Positions 14,484-23,126 of a stretch of DNA of 38,550 nucleotides are shown one piece after another (position 1 is the stretch's first letter; every line of letters starts with the position of its first letter). The translations under genes were made by a program, and so were the position numbers. The DNA is taken from IMG/VR virus record IMGVR_UViG_3300042402_001956, positions 1 through 38,550 of that record; one strand, given 5' to 3'. The DNA is from a virus. A model generated the notes under the pieces. The model was not told the DNA's origin, did no database searches, and saw only the letters and a list, made by a program, of their open reading frames with translations.

Positions 14484-16169
14484 ATGGCAACAGAAATGCC
14501 AAAGGCTGCCGATCTCTTTGACGGTGCTACACCTTATGAAGCAGCGCAAAAGATGGAGGAGTACACCGATCTACTCGGAAAGTCCCTATCTAACGCTTCT
14601 CATGTTCCAGGACAAGCACCTACACAAGATCCAATGGCAGCAATGGAAGCCCTTGCAGCATCTAAGTCTTTGACTGCTGATGCAGCAGCAGGACTTCAGA
14701 ATGCGCTCGCAGCACAACGCTTAGCGATGCAGGACATTCAAAAAGAAATCACTACAACTTCACCTCTTAGCACATCTTTCGCGGCATTTGACCTCGAAGC
14801 ACCTGCTAAGTTGCTAACACCACGCCCAACTCCACTTCGTAACCGCATCCCTCGTAAGAAGGGTGTCGGTACCTCACACCGTGTCAAAAGAATTCTTGGA
14901 TACACAGGTACAGGAACTGGTGGACAAGGACAGATTTGGCCAGGTATTACTGAGACAACTCAGAATAACTTTGCACCAGGCGGAGCCAACGGCCTCTACC
15001 TAGAGCGCGGTCCACAGATCTCTTACACAGCAGATGATCTAGTCTTGCCATACAACTCATACTCTCTATCTGATCAGGTTTCATTCGATGCCAACTTCTC
15101 AGGCCTTGGATACCAGGACCTTCGTCAGTTGTCATCAACATCAACACTTTATGCAACAATGTTGATGGAAGAGCGCATGATGCTTATGGCACGCGGAACA
15201 GCAAGCGGATACTCAGGCGCACTTTCAGCACCTACATTCACACTTGCTTCACCTGTTGCTTCAGGATCACAGACAGCACTTGCTGCAACAACCTACTATG
15301 TGAATGTAACAACAGACGCTGGTATTTCTGCTAACGGCTTCGGCGAGTCAATCCTCGGAACAGAAGCAAACACAGCAGTTGCATCAGGCGATGTTCTAAC
15401 AATCACCGTAGCAACAGCAGTCACAGGCGCACTTGGTTACAACATCTATGTTGGAACAGCAACAGGCGCTGCAAACTTGAAGTACCAGGGAACTCTAAAG
15501 GGAACTGGCACATTTACAATTCAGGGCGCTGGAACAGCAGGACTAACAGGTAACAACGCAGCATTCACCACAACAGGTGCAGCAGCATCTCGCGCAACAG
15601 CAGACACATCTGCCTATGCAACAGGTTATGACGGCATCCTTCCAACTGTTCTCGGTCCAAACACAGGCGCTCTTAACGCAATCAACAGCGCATTCAGCAC
15701 CAGCAACCCTGGCGTTGAGTTCCAAAATGTGTTCGCAACCTTGTATCAGAATGTAAAGGCTGATCCTGATTTGGTTCTCCTTAACGGTAACGATCGTAAG
15801 CAACTCTCAGATGCGATCAAGAGCGGATCAACCGCTAACTACCGTTTGGTAATCAACGATCCAGGCGCAGGTGGAACCACTTACGGTTCTATCGTTACTG
15901 GTCTACAGAATGAAGTAACAGGCAAGGCTGTTGATCTCATGGTTCACCCATGGCTCAACCAGGGCGTTGCTCCAGTTCTTTCATTCACACTTCCAATCCC
16001 TGACACTGAGGTTTCAGATGTTTGGGCGAACTTCTTAGTTCAGGATTACATGGGAATTCAATGGCCTGTCACACAGTTCACCTATGACTTCTCAACTTAC
16101 TTCCGTGGCACTTTCTTCTGCACCGCTCCAGCATGGAATGGCGCAGTTTCAGGAATTGTTAACGCGTAA
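14484..16169 (+). CDS. Major capsid protein
   Basis: At 561 residues this is longer than the usual HK97-type capsid protein. Residues 1-105 look like a helical delta or scaffold-contact region. The HK97 fold then starts around LLTPRPTPLRNRIPRKKG. Residues about 245-362 are a Thr/Ala/Gly-rich Ig or fibronectin-like insertion (TTYYVNVTTDAGISANGFGE). The fold resumes with YDGILPTVLGPN and ends in FRGTFFCTAPAWNG. It follows protease-scaffold with AAAGGAA before the ATG. A strong terminator follows. Position, size and downstream connectors support the call. Confidence 0.87.
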   Translation: MATEMPKAADLFDGATPYEAAQKMEEYTDLLGKSLSNASHVPGQAPTQDPMAAMEALAASKSLTADAAAGLQNALAAQRLAMQDIQKEITTTSPLSTSFAAFDLEAPAKLLTPRPTPLRNRIPRKKGVGTSHRVKRILGYTGTGTGGQGQIWPGITETTQNNFAPGGANGLYLERGPQISYTADDLVLPYNSYSLSDQVSFDANFSGLGYQDLRQLSSTSTLYATMLMEERMMLMARGTASGYSGALSAPTFTLASPVASGSQTALAATTYYVNVTTDAGISANGFGESILGTEANTAVASGDVLTITVATAVTGALGYNIYVGTATGAANLKYQGTLKGTGTFTIQGAGTAGLTGNNAAFTTTGAAASRATADTSAYATGYDGILPTVLGPNTGALNAINSAFSTSNPGVEFQNVFATLYQNVKADPDLVLLNGNDRKQLSDAIKSGSTANYRLVINDPGAGGTTYGSIVTGLQNEVTGKAVDLMVHPWLNQGVAPVLSFTLPIPDTEVSDVWANFLVQDYMGIQWPVTQFTYDFSTYFRGTFFCTAPAWNGAVSGIVNA

Positions 16170-16175
16170 CAATTG

Positions 16176-16222
16176 AATAAAGAAGGAGGGTGCGTCAGAT
16201 AGTGGGCGCACCCTTCTTTATT
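16176..16222 (+). terminator. Stem-loop terminator after major capsid gene
   Basis: AATAAAGAAG plus GGGTGCG pairs with CGCACCC plus TTCTTTATT around a short loop, with a 3-nt bulge on the left arm. The right arm ends in a T-rich run. The long stem and position between capsid and connector genes suggest partial termination that raises capsid over downstream expression. Confidence 0.78.
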
Positions 16223-16242
16223 CCAAAGAGGAAGGGATCACA

Positions 16243-16518
16243 ATGGGCAGATATGTAGCACCTGACCGTGGTGTAAAAGAAACGGTAGTAGGCGGCAAGA
16301 GTTACTTTCCCGATCGCAGCGGTATTTACAATGTTGAAAGTGCAAGTGCGGGCAAGGCGATGAAGGCAGAGGGCTTCTTTGAAGCATCTCTTAATCCTTA
16401 CAGCGCTGGCGACCTCCAACGAGGATTTACTTGCGTAGAATGTGGCTTCAACGGTTGGTTTCGCAAATGCGGTCGTTGCGGTATAGAGGCCAAAGACATC
16501 CCGCGAGATGGAGAATAA
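16243..16518 (+). CDS. Zinc-ribbon protein in head-connector region (91 aa)
   Basis: Residues 64-79 hold CVECG and CGRCG pairs, forming a compact zinc ribbon after a longer unassigned N-terminus. GAGGAAGG precedes the ATG. It lies between major capsid and the head-tail adaptor, where head-completion proteins are normally encoded. A structural or assembly role is likely from position. No family name is certain. Confidence 0.7.
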   Translation: MGRYVAPDRGVKETVVGGKSYFPDRSGIYNVESASAGKAMKAEGFFEASLNPYSAGDLQRGFTCVECGFNGWFRKCGRCGIEAKDIPRDGE

Positions 16519-17403
16519 ATGACAACAGGCGTAACACTCGACACTTTCTCCGAGCGGCCATATTTGACGGTTGCGGAGTATAAGAACGCTCCGACCTCGA
16601 TCGACTATGACAACCTGGTAGTCGGTGGAAACGCTGCTGCCCAAGACGCGGAGTTGGCTCGGGTTATCCTTCGCGCTTCATCTTTCATGGATGAATATTT
16701 GAACCAAAACCTGGTGGCCAATCGCCAAACAGAGACCCAGCGCACACGCTTTACCCCGCAGGGATACATCTCCTTGCATCCAAATCAAAGTCCGATCATC
16801 TCCCTGGAGTCTTTCTACTACGGCCCAACACCTAACCTTCTGTCGGCTTTGACCGACTGTTCTAACGCTTGGTTCGAGGCCCAACAGATCATCATCCCGA
16901 TCTCATCCATGGCTTTGAACTGGTCAAGCCAGGGTCCTTTGGCCTTCGGTGGCGGATCGCCAACTCAACAGATCTTTACTAAGTACACCTATGTAGCGGG
17001 CTTCGTCAATAACCCGATCGTAACCGCCACAGCAGGGGCCTCAAGCCTTGTTGTAGAGCGGGCGACTGGAATTGTGGCTGGTCAAATGCTGCGTATCTTT
17101 GATGGGGCCAACACCGAGACTGTTTATGTTTCTAGCGCTTATACCTACGGCAGCACAACCGTTTCTTTGGCTTCGCCTTTGCTTTATACCCACGCCGCAG
17201 GAACTCAAGTGAGCAACCTGCCGAACGCGATCAAGGAAGCGTGCATCTTGATCACCACCGCTTTCATCAAGGTTCGAGGCGACAACTCTTTAACCATGAA
17301 CATCACAACCCAACCTCAAACGAGTCTGCCAGGGGCTACACGCTATGGCGGTGAGATCAAGTTGGCTTTGGACATGGTCGATAAGTACCGCAGGATCAGG
17401 TAA
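16519..17403 (+). CDS. Head-tail connector/adaptor protein
   Basis: This 294-residue product has the helical frame of gp6-like adaptors. LARVILRASSFMDEYLNQNL lies near the start. The C-terminal part contains NAIKEACILITTAFIKVRG. Between them, residues 164-232 form a beta insertion (SLVVERATGIVAGQMLRIFD). It follows the zinc-ribbon gene without a gap and ends in a TAATG overlap. It probably docks on the portal to close the head and receive the tail. Confidence 0.78.
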   Translation: MTTGVTLDTFSERPYLTVAEYKNAPTSIDYDNLVVGGNAAAQDAELARVILRASSFMDEYLNQNLVANRQTETQRTRFTPQGYISLHPNQSPIISLESFYYGPTPNLLSALTDCSNAWFEAQQIIIPISSMALNWSSQGPLAFGGGSPTQQIFTKYTYVAGFVNNPIVTATAGASSLVVERATGIVAGQMLRIFDGANTETVYVSSAYTYGSTTVSLASPLLYTHAAGTQVSNLPNAIKEACILITTAFIKVRGDNSLTMNITTQPQTSLPGATRYGGEIKLALDMVDKYRRIR

Positions 17404-17891
17404 TGGCTGGCCGCGTAGGGGTCCGAAACACGCTCGCGGCGTTTATTTCCAACCCACAGATTACAAACTTGAACCAAGTCTTTACTTCCTTTCCCAAGCG
17501 CATCAACTATCAGGTCAACTCTCAGCCTGGACAATTAACTCGTTCGGCCGTTGTCATTTTCATTGCGGCAGAAAGAGAAACACGCCTGGCGATCGGCGGT
17601 GCGCATAGTGGTTGGAAGCGTGTGGACTACACGATTGTTTTGCAGATTTATACCCACTCAATGCATCGCAACGCAGAGGATGTAATGGATGATTTTGATG
17701 TGCTAATCGACAACATCAAAGAGCGGCTGCGTTCCGACCACAATTTTGGCGACCCAACGGGTAACCTAGTGTGGCAAGGAGCCGAACCGATCATCAACGC
17801 ACGCTACGGAGAAGTCTCAACTACCAATGAGGGCGCTTCCGAAGTGTTTGCTGAGATAGAATTCGATGTTACTGAAATGATCCAAGCATAG
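17403..17891 (+). CDS. Head-tail joining/tail terminator-like protein
   Basis: A 162-residue protein with a mixed alpha/beta pattern. Strands at TRSAVVIFIAAERET and VDYTIVLQIYTH are followed by a helix (AEDVMDDFDVLIDNIKERLR) and a closing strand. Length and gene order (adaptor, this gene, major tail protein) fit a tail terminator or tail completion protein. The precise neck position is not proved by any motif. Confidence 0.66.
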   Translation: MAGRVGVRNTLAAFISNPQITNLNQVFTSFPKRINYQVNSQPGQLTRSAVVIFIAAERETRLAIGGAHSGWKRVDYTIVLQIYTHSMHRNAEDVMDDFDVLIDNIKERLRSDHNFGDPTGNLVWQGAEPIINARYGEVSTTNEGASEVFAEIEFDVTEMIQA

Positions 17892-17899
17892 GAGCAAAC

Positions 17900-18100
17900 A
17901 TGAAACTGAAATACAACGGAACAGATGAACGAGTGTTCCCATCGCTGGGGATCACAGTAAAACCAGGTGACGAGTTTGACGCACCCGAAGGCTTTACACA
18001 TCCTGACTGCGCAGCAGCAGGAGCAGCGAAGCCAGCAGTACCAACACCAGCCCCAACTAAGTCTGCCGCGTCAGACTCCGACTCTAAGGAGAGTGAATAA
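17900..18100 (+). CDS. Small neck/tail-region protein (66 aa)
   Basis: The 66-residue protein starts with a beta-like segment (MKLKYNGTDERVFPSLGI, KPGDEFDAPEG) and ends in an Ala/Pro/Ser-rich disordered tail. Proteins of this shape are often found just before the major tail gene in actinophages. AGGAG precedes the start. The stop overlaps the next ATG as TAATG. Function is unknown. Confidence 0.68.
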   Translation: MKLKYNGTDERVFPSLGITVKPGDEFDAPEGFTHPDCAAAGAAKPAVPTPAPTKSAASDSDSKESE

Positions 18101-19086
18101 TGTCAGTACAGCAATCCGTACGCTCGTACCTGGGTATCGCTAAAGAAGCAACCAAGGGTACGATCGTTGCACCGACCGATTTTATCCCAGTAGCAAAGGA
18201 CAACATCAAGCCAGTCGATGTTGTTGATCCGCTCTACGACACAGGGCTTCGTGGCTCCAATGTTGTGAACTACAACTACCTACAAGGTCGCACACGCTCA
18301 ACCTTTGACTTTGGCGGCGCAGTATTTGCCGACACAGTTGGTTATGCGATCGCAGGACTTCTAGGTTCAGTAGCAACAACAGGCGCTTCAGCACCTTACA
18401 CACACACAATTTCGCTAAAGAACAGCCTCACATCAGGCGCAGATGATCAGCCAATCTCTTACACACTAACTGACTTCTACGCAGCGGATGTTCGCTCTTA
18501 TCCAGGCTGCCAGTTCAGCGACTTCTCTTTGAAGTTCAACGCTGACGGAATGCTTGAGTACGATACAAAGACAACAGGCTGGCAGTCATCAGCAGTTTCT
18601 GATCCAACACCTACATTCTCAACGCTTCTACCAACACAGGTATGGCGTGGAACCGTAAGCATCGCTGGCTCTGCTGTTTCCAACTCAATGACTGGAAACA
18701 TCGACATGGCTCGCTCAGTCACTCCTGTCTACGGCATCAGCGCAACTCAGAACCCATACAACATTTTCTTGGGACCTCTTGAGGTAACAGGCAAGATCAC
18801 CTTCATCATGGAGGATGACACAGAACTAACTCGCTACCTAAACAACTCACAGCCAGCCATCGTTCTTAACTGGGCATACGGCGCGGGCGCAGCGGCAGTT
18901 CAACTCCAAGCCACAATCACTAAGGGCGCTTACACAGCAGCCGTTATTGAACGCGGCGAGGACTTTGTGCAGGTCTCTATTGATCTAAACGGCCAGGGAA
19001 ACACAACTGACGCTGGATCAACAGGCGGATTTGCACCGATTAAGTGGGTCCTACAGAACGCGAAAGCATCAGGAACCTACGCATAA
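18100..19086 (+). CDS. Major tail protein
   Basis: The 328-residue beta-rich product is typical of a siphovirus tail tube subunit. The N-terminus reads SYLGIAKEATKGTIVAPTDF. The mid-region has FADTVGYAIAGLLG, and the end has FVQVSIDLNGQGNT. It stands between neck genes and the tail chaperones, exactly where this gene is expected. It is followed by a long hairpin that may limit expression of the chaperones downstream. Confidence 0.88.
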   Translation: MSVQQSVRSYLGIAKEATKGTIVAPTDFIPVAKDNIKPVDVVDPLYDTGLRGSNVVNYNYLQGRTRSTFDFGGAVFADTVGYAIAGLLGSVATTGASAPYTHTISLKNSLTSGADDQPISYTLTDFYAADVRSYPGCQFSDFSLKFNADGMLEYDTKTTGWQSSAVSDPTPTFSTLLPTQVWRGTVSIAGSAVSNSMTGNIDMARSVTPVYGISATQNPYNIFLGPLEVTGKITFIMEDDTELTRYLNNSQPAIVLNWAYGAGAAAVQLQATITKGAYTAAVIERGEDFVQVSIDLNGQGNTTDAGSTGGFAPIKWVLQNAKASGTYA

Positions 19087-19092
19087 GGTCAA

Positions 19093-19148
19093 GAGCAGGT
19101 GGGATTGGTTGATGGCGATCGCCTTCCCGCCATCCCGCCCACCTGCTC
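19093..19148 (+). terminator. Long nested hairpin after major tail gene
   Basis: GAGCAGGTGGG (19093-19103) pairs exactly with 19138-19148. Inside it GATGGCG (19111-19117) pairs with 19128-19134. No T-run follows, so it is not a classic intrinsic terminator. It could act as a partial terminator, an RNA stabiliser, or a processing site between the highly expressed tail tube and the low-copy chaperones. Confidence 0.6.
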
Positions 19149-19180
19149 CCTATCAGTTATGATGTAAGGAAGGCAAACTA

Positions 19181-19546
19181 ATGGAGGCAAAAATGGCTGA
19201 GAAAATAACACTACCTTCGGGTGTAACCGTAACAATGAAGGACCCTAAATCATTACGCGTTAAGGATCGCAAACGCGTGCTAAAGACAGCAGATGTTGAA
19301 GGCGGAGATCTAACTCGCGCCATGGCTTTAGGCGATGCTTTGATTGCGATGCTTATTGAGGACTGGTCTTTGGACCTGCTTATCCCTGCTCTCAAGATTG
19401 AGAACTTAGATGAGTTAGAAATGAAAGATTACGATGCTTTGGTTGACGCTACAAAGGATGCGCAGAAGTATCTGTTCCCATCTTTGGGCGAAACACCTGA
19501 GAACGAGCAAGACCCAAAAGCGGGTACCGACAACTCGAACGCTTAA
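19181..19546 (+). CDS. Tail assembly chaperone (G-type)
   Basis: This 121-residue helical protein lies between major tail and tape measure. Two starts are well served: ATG 19181 with AAGGAAGG 7 nt upstream, and ATG 19193 with GGAGG 5 nt upstream. Both are in frame. Near its end the slippery heptamer CCCAAAA (19513-19519) allows a -1 shift into a 72-codon frame that is open to 19737. The unshifted product ends in GTDNSNA. The role is to coat tape measure during tail assembly. Confidence 0.85.
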   Translation: MEAKMAEKITLPSGVTVTMKDPKSLRVKDRKRVLKTADVEGGDLTRAMALGDALIAMLIEDWSLDLLIPALKIENLDELEMKDYDALVDATKDAQKYLFPSLGETPENEQDPKAGTDNSNA

Positions 19547-19737
19547 GGTGGTGGCTTGAGGGTGGCGAGCGCCGACCTGATTTAGATTACCCCGATGAGG
19601 AGTGGTACTACTTTCAGTTCGCTGATCGCTTTGGATGGACACCCGCGCAAGTGGATGATCTACCCGCAGGGACCGCTGATTGGTTGTTGGGAATAGCAGC
19701 AACTGTAACTAAGATGCAAAGCGAGGTGCGAGAGTGA
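19181..19737 (+). CDS. Tail assembly chaperone GT fusion by -1 frameshift
   Basis: Reading in frame 0 to AAA at 19517-19519, then shifting back one base, gives AGC GGG TAC and continues open for 72 codons to TGA at 19735-19737. The total is about 185 residues. The added part includes WWLEGGERRPDLDYPDEEW and FGWTPAQVDDLP, the type of sequence seen in T domains of actinophage chaperones. No start codon with a ribosome site precedes this frame, so frameshifting is the only evident route. The coordinates cover both frames. Confidence 0.82.
19513..19519 (+). other. Slippery heptamer for -1 programmed frameshift
   Basis: The heptamer is C CCA AAA in frame 0, a canonical X XXY YYZ site. Slippage gives CCC AAA pairing in the -1 frame and leads exactly into the open T frame. 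It lies nine codons before the frame-0 stop. No clear downstream pseudoknot was identified by eye. Confidence 0.85.
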
Positions 19738-20168
19738 CAATTGAGTTCACAAACCTGGCTCAATTCTTGGCTGCATTCAATAGAACAGAAGCAGATCTTA
19801 ATAACGCGGCGCGTTATGCCATAGGCATGGCTGCGGCTTCTGTTGAACGAGAAGCCAAAAAGAACGCAAACACAGGAACACACCCGAGAGGCCAGGGCCA
19901 CATCCCTGGAACTGGACCTGGTCCAAATGTTATGACTGGTAACTTGCGTCGTTCTATTTATTCGCAGACAAAGATCGGCTTCGGCAGTAGTTACATCGCA
20001 GAGGTTGGCGCTTCGATGGTGTATGCACGCGCCGTTGAAATGGGACTTCCTGAATGGAAGTCGGGAGTAAAATACCCTTATCTTGCTCCTGCCGCTGAAA
20101 GCCTGAAACAATCAGGTAAACTTAACAGGACATTTACTGGCGCATTCGTGCAATACCTGAGGGGATAA
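19734..20168 (+). CDS. HK97 gp10-like tail/neck protein
   Basis: A GTG start at 19734 overlaps the end of the frameshifted chaperone as GTGA. The 144 residues include a helical N-terminus (EADLNNAARYAIGMAAASVE), a central HPRGQGHIPGTGPGP, then TGNLRRSIYS and VGASMVYARAVEMG. These are typical of HK97-gp10-like tail-component proteins. Its usual place is before the tail tube gene. Here it sits between the chaperones and tape measure, a rearrangement worth noting. Confidence 0.75.
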   Translation: MTIEFTNLAQFLAAFNRTEADLNNAARYAIGMAAASVEREAKKNANTGTHPRGQGHIPGTGPGPNVMTGNLRRSIYSQTKIGFGSSYIAEVGASMVYARAVEMGLPEWKSGVKYPYLAPAAESLKQSGKLNRTFTGAFVQYLRG

Positions 20169-20171
20169 GAG

Positions 20172-23126
20172 ATGGCATCTACGCTTCCTCCGCTACTCAT
20201 CCAACTCGTAGCCGATGTAAGTCAGTTGAAAACAGGCCTGGCTCAGGCGCAGTCCGCGATCAAGGGCGTAGATGACAATGTAAAAAAGAGCAGCACAGGT
20301 ATGACTAACTTTGTGGGCAACCTCAAGAAGGTCGGCGCTGCACTTGGTACCACCTTTGCGGCTTCTCAAGTTGCGGCCTTTGCCAAGCAGTCCGTAATGG
20401 CTGCATCAAATATGGAAGAGTCCTTATCAAAGGTCCGAGTTGTCTTTGGCGAGGGCGCTGCCGAAGTTGAGAAGTTTGGCGCAAGCGCTGCACAGAACCT
20501 GGGTATTTCTAACCAGGCTGCTTTAGAAGCGGCTGGAACTTACGGCAATTTATTCCAGGCGTTTGGTTTGGGCCAAGGCGAAGCGCAAGAGATGTCTACC
20601 AGCCTTGTTCAGTTGGCCGCAGACATGGCATCGTTCAACAACACATCCATCGATCAAGCCATCACCGCTTTGCGATCAGGTCTTTCAGGTGAAACAGAAC
20701 CTCTCAAGCGGTTCGGTGTTGCTTTATCTGAGGTGCGCCTAAAGGAAGAGGCCCTGCGAATGGGTCTGATCAAAACAACAAGTGGAACTTTGCCTGTGGC
20801 GATCAAGTCGCAAGCCGCTTACGCGCTGATCATGCGCGACACCGCGTTGGCCCAGGGCGACTATGCACGCACCGCTGACGGAACTGCCAACACCATGAAA
20901 ACCCTGCAAGCCAAAATTGAGGATGCAAAAGTTGCTTTAGGTCAGGCTTTGATGCCAGCCTTTAGAGCGGTATTGAAAGTCTTAGAGTTGCTCATTCCAG
21001 TTCTTACAAAGGTTGGTAATTTCTTTAAGGATAACCAAGCCGAAGTCAAGGCGTTTGCGATCACCGTGGGTGTGCTTGGCGCTGCTTGGGGTGCATACAC
21101 AGTCTTTGTAAAGGCTGCAATCATTCAACAGAAAATCCTCAACTTGGTTCAGAAACTCAACCCTATCGGCCTCATCGTTATTGCCGTGGGACTTCTTGTT
21201 GCGGCCATGGTCAAGTTGTTTAGAAGCAATGAAACCTTTAGAAAAGCCGTGATCGCCATGGCTAAAGTTGCTCTGAATGCTTTTGCTTCAATCATTCCTA
21301 TGGTTGGCCAGGTCTTTGAAGCAATCATGAAAATCTCAACAGGACCACTTCGTCTTTTACTTTTGGCGCTTTCTAAACTTCCTGGAGTTGGCAAGTACGC
21401 AAAAGCAGGACTTGACTTAATGAATAAAGGCTTGAACGGTATCAGCGACTTTGCGAATGCCGCGTCAAAGAAAGCCAAAGATCTAGCGGCTGGCCTGGAC
21501 AAGATGGGCAACGCTGCTGAAAAGAACGGCAAGAAAGTAGACAAAGCAACCAAGGGTGCAAAGTCAACCACCACCACAGTTGATACTGAGGGTGCAAAGA
21601 AAGCAGCGGATGCGGCAAAAGAACGCGCCGAAAAAATGCTGGACATTGAAACCGCCTACATTGAAAAGCAAATTGATGCACATGAAAAGTATCAAGAGAA
21701 GGTAGCCGATCTACAAAAGGCCTACGCAGAAGCCATGGCTGATGCCGAGGAAGCCGATCGCGAGCGCCGCGCTGATGCACAAAAGACTTACAACGCTGCG
21801 GTTGAGGATGCCCAAAAGACTCACACCGTTGAGATGGTTAACATCGCAAAAGATTACGCTAAGAAAACTGCTGAGATAGAAGCCACGCTTCAGAGAAAGT
21901 TAACCGATCTGAAAGAGGCTGCCGCAACCAAGGCTGCCGATCTGCGGGTTAAGGCTGCCGAAAAGGAAGCATCGATTATCCAGCAGTCTGTGGATCGCTT
22001 GCGCAGCGCCTTTGCCTCAGGCACATCATTCAGTTTGACTGAGGCTTTTAAGGGTAAGACTTCAGGCGGCTTCCTGGATCAAATGAAAAAGGAACTTGAG
22101 GCGGCAAAGAAACTACAACAGGGCGCTGCCTACCTAGCGGGAGAAGGTTATGCACAGACCTTCATTGAGCAGGTCGTAAAAGCGGGACCTGAAGTTGGTA
22201 ATCAGATGATTGATGAGTTAAAGAAATCATCGCCTGAGCAGCAGAAAGAAATACGCGAAACCTTTATGGACCTTGAGGGTATTCAAGAAACTGGTCTTGA
22301 TGCCTTGGCTAAGTCGATGAGCAATGGAGCAAACCTAGCCACATCCGAGTTGCGCCAAGCCTACGATCAGGTTGCTGTTGATCTAAAGAACTCCCTGGCT
22401 GAGGTTGATCGCGAGTTGATGAGTTCATTGGCCGAGGCCAACGCTGAGTATGCCCGCGCCATGACCGAAGCCAAAACAGAACGCGATGCTCGTATGCTTG
22501 AGGCTGCCACACAACTACAGACCGCGATTGCAGAGGCCAAGGCTCGCCTTGAGGCTTCTCTTGCTGAGTCTGCTGCAATATTACAAAAGGCACGCGAGGA
22601 AGCGCAAAAGAAACTCAATGAAGGATTAGCCGAGGCGCAAAAGGTTCTGCAAAAGGCCCTGGTCGATGCACAACTTGCCTATCAAAAGGCTATTGATGAA
22701 ATCTCCGCAACAACTGCTGCAAAGTTGGCTGCTCTTAAGGCTCAGTTGGCTGCGGTGGCTGCTGCAACTGCGGCGCTTCAATCTGCCCAATCAGCCTACG
22801 CTTCAACGGCTGCTGGTGGATCGACACAGACGCTGCCATATACAGGCACTCCATTTGGTCAGGCTGGCGGTACCACGGGAGCGAAGGGCGGAACGACTAC
22901 AAATAACAACATCAGTATCACAGGGGTCAATCTTTCTGATCCGTATGCAACCACAACAAGCGTGGTTAACGCCATCAAGTTTGGAAATGTTGTGGTCCCT
23001 ACTGCGCCTAGCAAGTTGGCTTCAGGAGAAAGCGGCGCTATCGGAGCGGCTTCTATTGCAGCGCGCACGATCACACTTAAAGGCGCTGGAGGCGGCGGAG
23101 CCGCTAGAGGGGCGGTCATGCTCTAA
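20172..23126 (+). CDS. Tape measure protein
   Basis: At 984 residues this is the longest gene. The N-terminal part has the phage tail-tape motif region (MAASNMEESLSKVRVVFGEG, ALRSGLSGETEPLKRFGV). Hydrophobic segments lie near residues 294-318 and 331-350. Long Ala/Glu/Lys coiled coils fill about 470-670 and 716-850. The end is Gly/Thr-rich. By the common 1.5 angstrom per residue rule the tail would be near 150 nm. It determines tail length and is injected or helps DNA entry in related phages. Confidence 0.93.
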   Translation: MASTLPPLLIQLVADVSQLKTGLAQAQSAIKGVDDNVKKSSTGMTNFVGNLKKVGAALGTTFAASQVAAFAKQSVMAASNMEESLSKVRVVFGEGAAEVEKFGASAAQNLGISNQAALEAAGTYGNLFQAFGLGQGEAQEMSTSLVQLAADMASFNNTSIDQAITALRSGLSGETEPLKRFGVALSEVRLKEEALRMGLIKTTSGTLPVAIKSQAAYALIMRDTALAQGDYARTADGTANTMKTLQAKIEDAKVALGQALMPAFRAVLKVLELLIPVLTKVGNFFKDNQAEVKAFAITVGVLGAAWGAYTVFVKAAIIQQKILNLVQKLNPIGLIVIAVGLLVAAMVKLFRSNETFRKAVIAMAKVALNAFASIIPMVGQVFEAIMKISTGPLRLLLLALSKLPGVGKYAKAGLDLMNKGLNGISDFANAASKKAKDLAAGLDKMGNAAEKNGKKVDKATKGAKSTTTTVDTEGAKKAADAAKERAEKMLDIETAYIEKQIDAHEKYQEKVADLQKAYAEAMADAEEADRERRADAQKTYNAAVEDAQKTHTVEMVNIAKDYAKKTAEIEATLQRKLTDLKEAAATKAADLRVKAAEKEASIIQQSVDRLRSAFASGTSFSLTEAFKGKTSGGFLDQMKKELEAAKKLQQGAAYLAGEGYAQTFIEQVVKAGPEVGNQMIDELKKSSPEQQKEIRETFMDLEGIQETGLDALAKSMSNGANLATSELRQAYDQVAVDLKNSLAEVDRELMSSLAEANAEYARAMTEAKTERDARMLEAATQLQTAIAEAKARLEASLAESAAILQKAREEAQKKLNEGLAEAQKVLQKALVDAQLAYQKAIDEISATTAAKLAALKAQLAAVAAATAALQSAQSAYASTAAGGSTQTLPYTGTPFGQAGGTTGAKGGTTTNNNISITGVNLSDPYATTTSVVNAIKFGNVVVPTAPSKLASGESGAIGAASIAARTITLKGAGGGGAARGAVML

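Noticed and set aside
16195-16644. Minus-strand frame of 149 codons across the capsid terminator
   Set aside because: It spans an intrinsic terminator and lies opposite two coupled plus-strand genes. There is no ribosome site.
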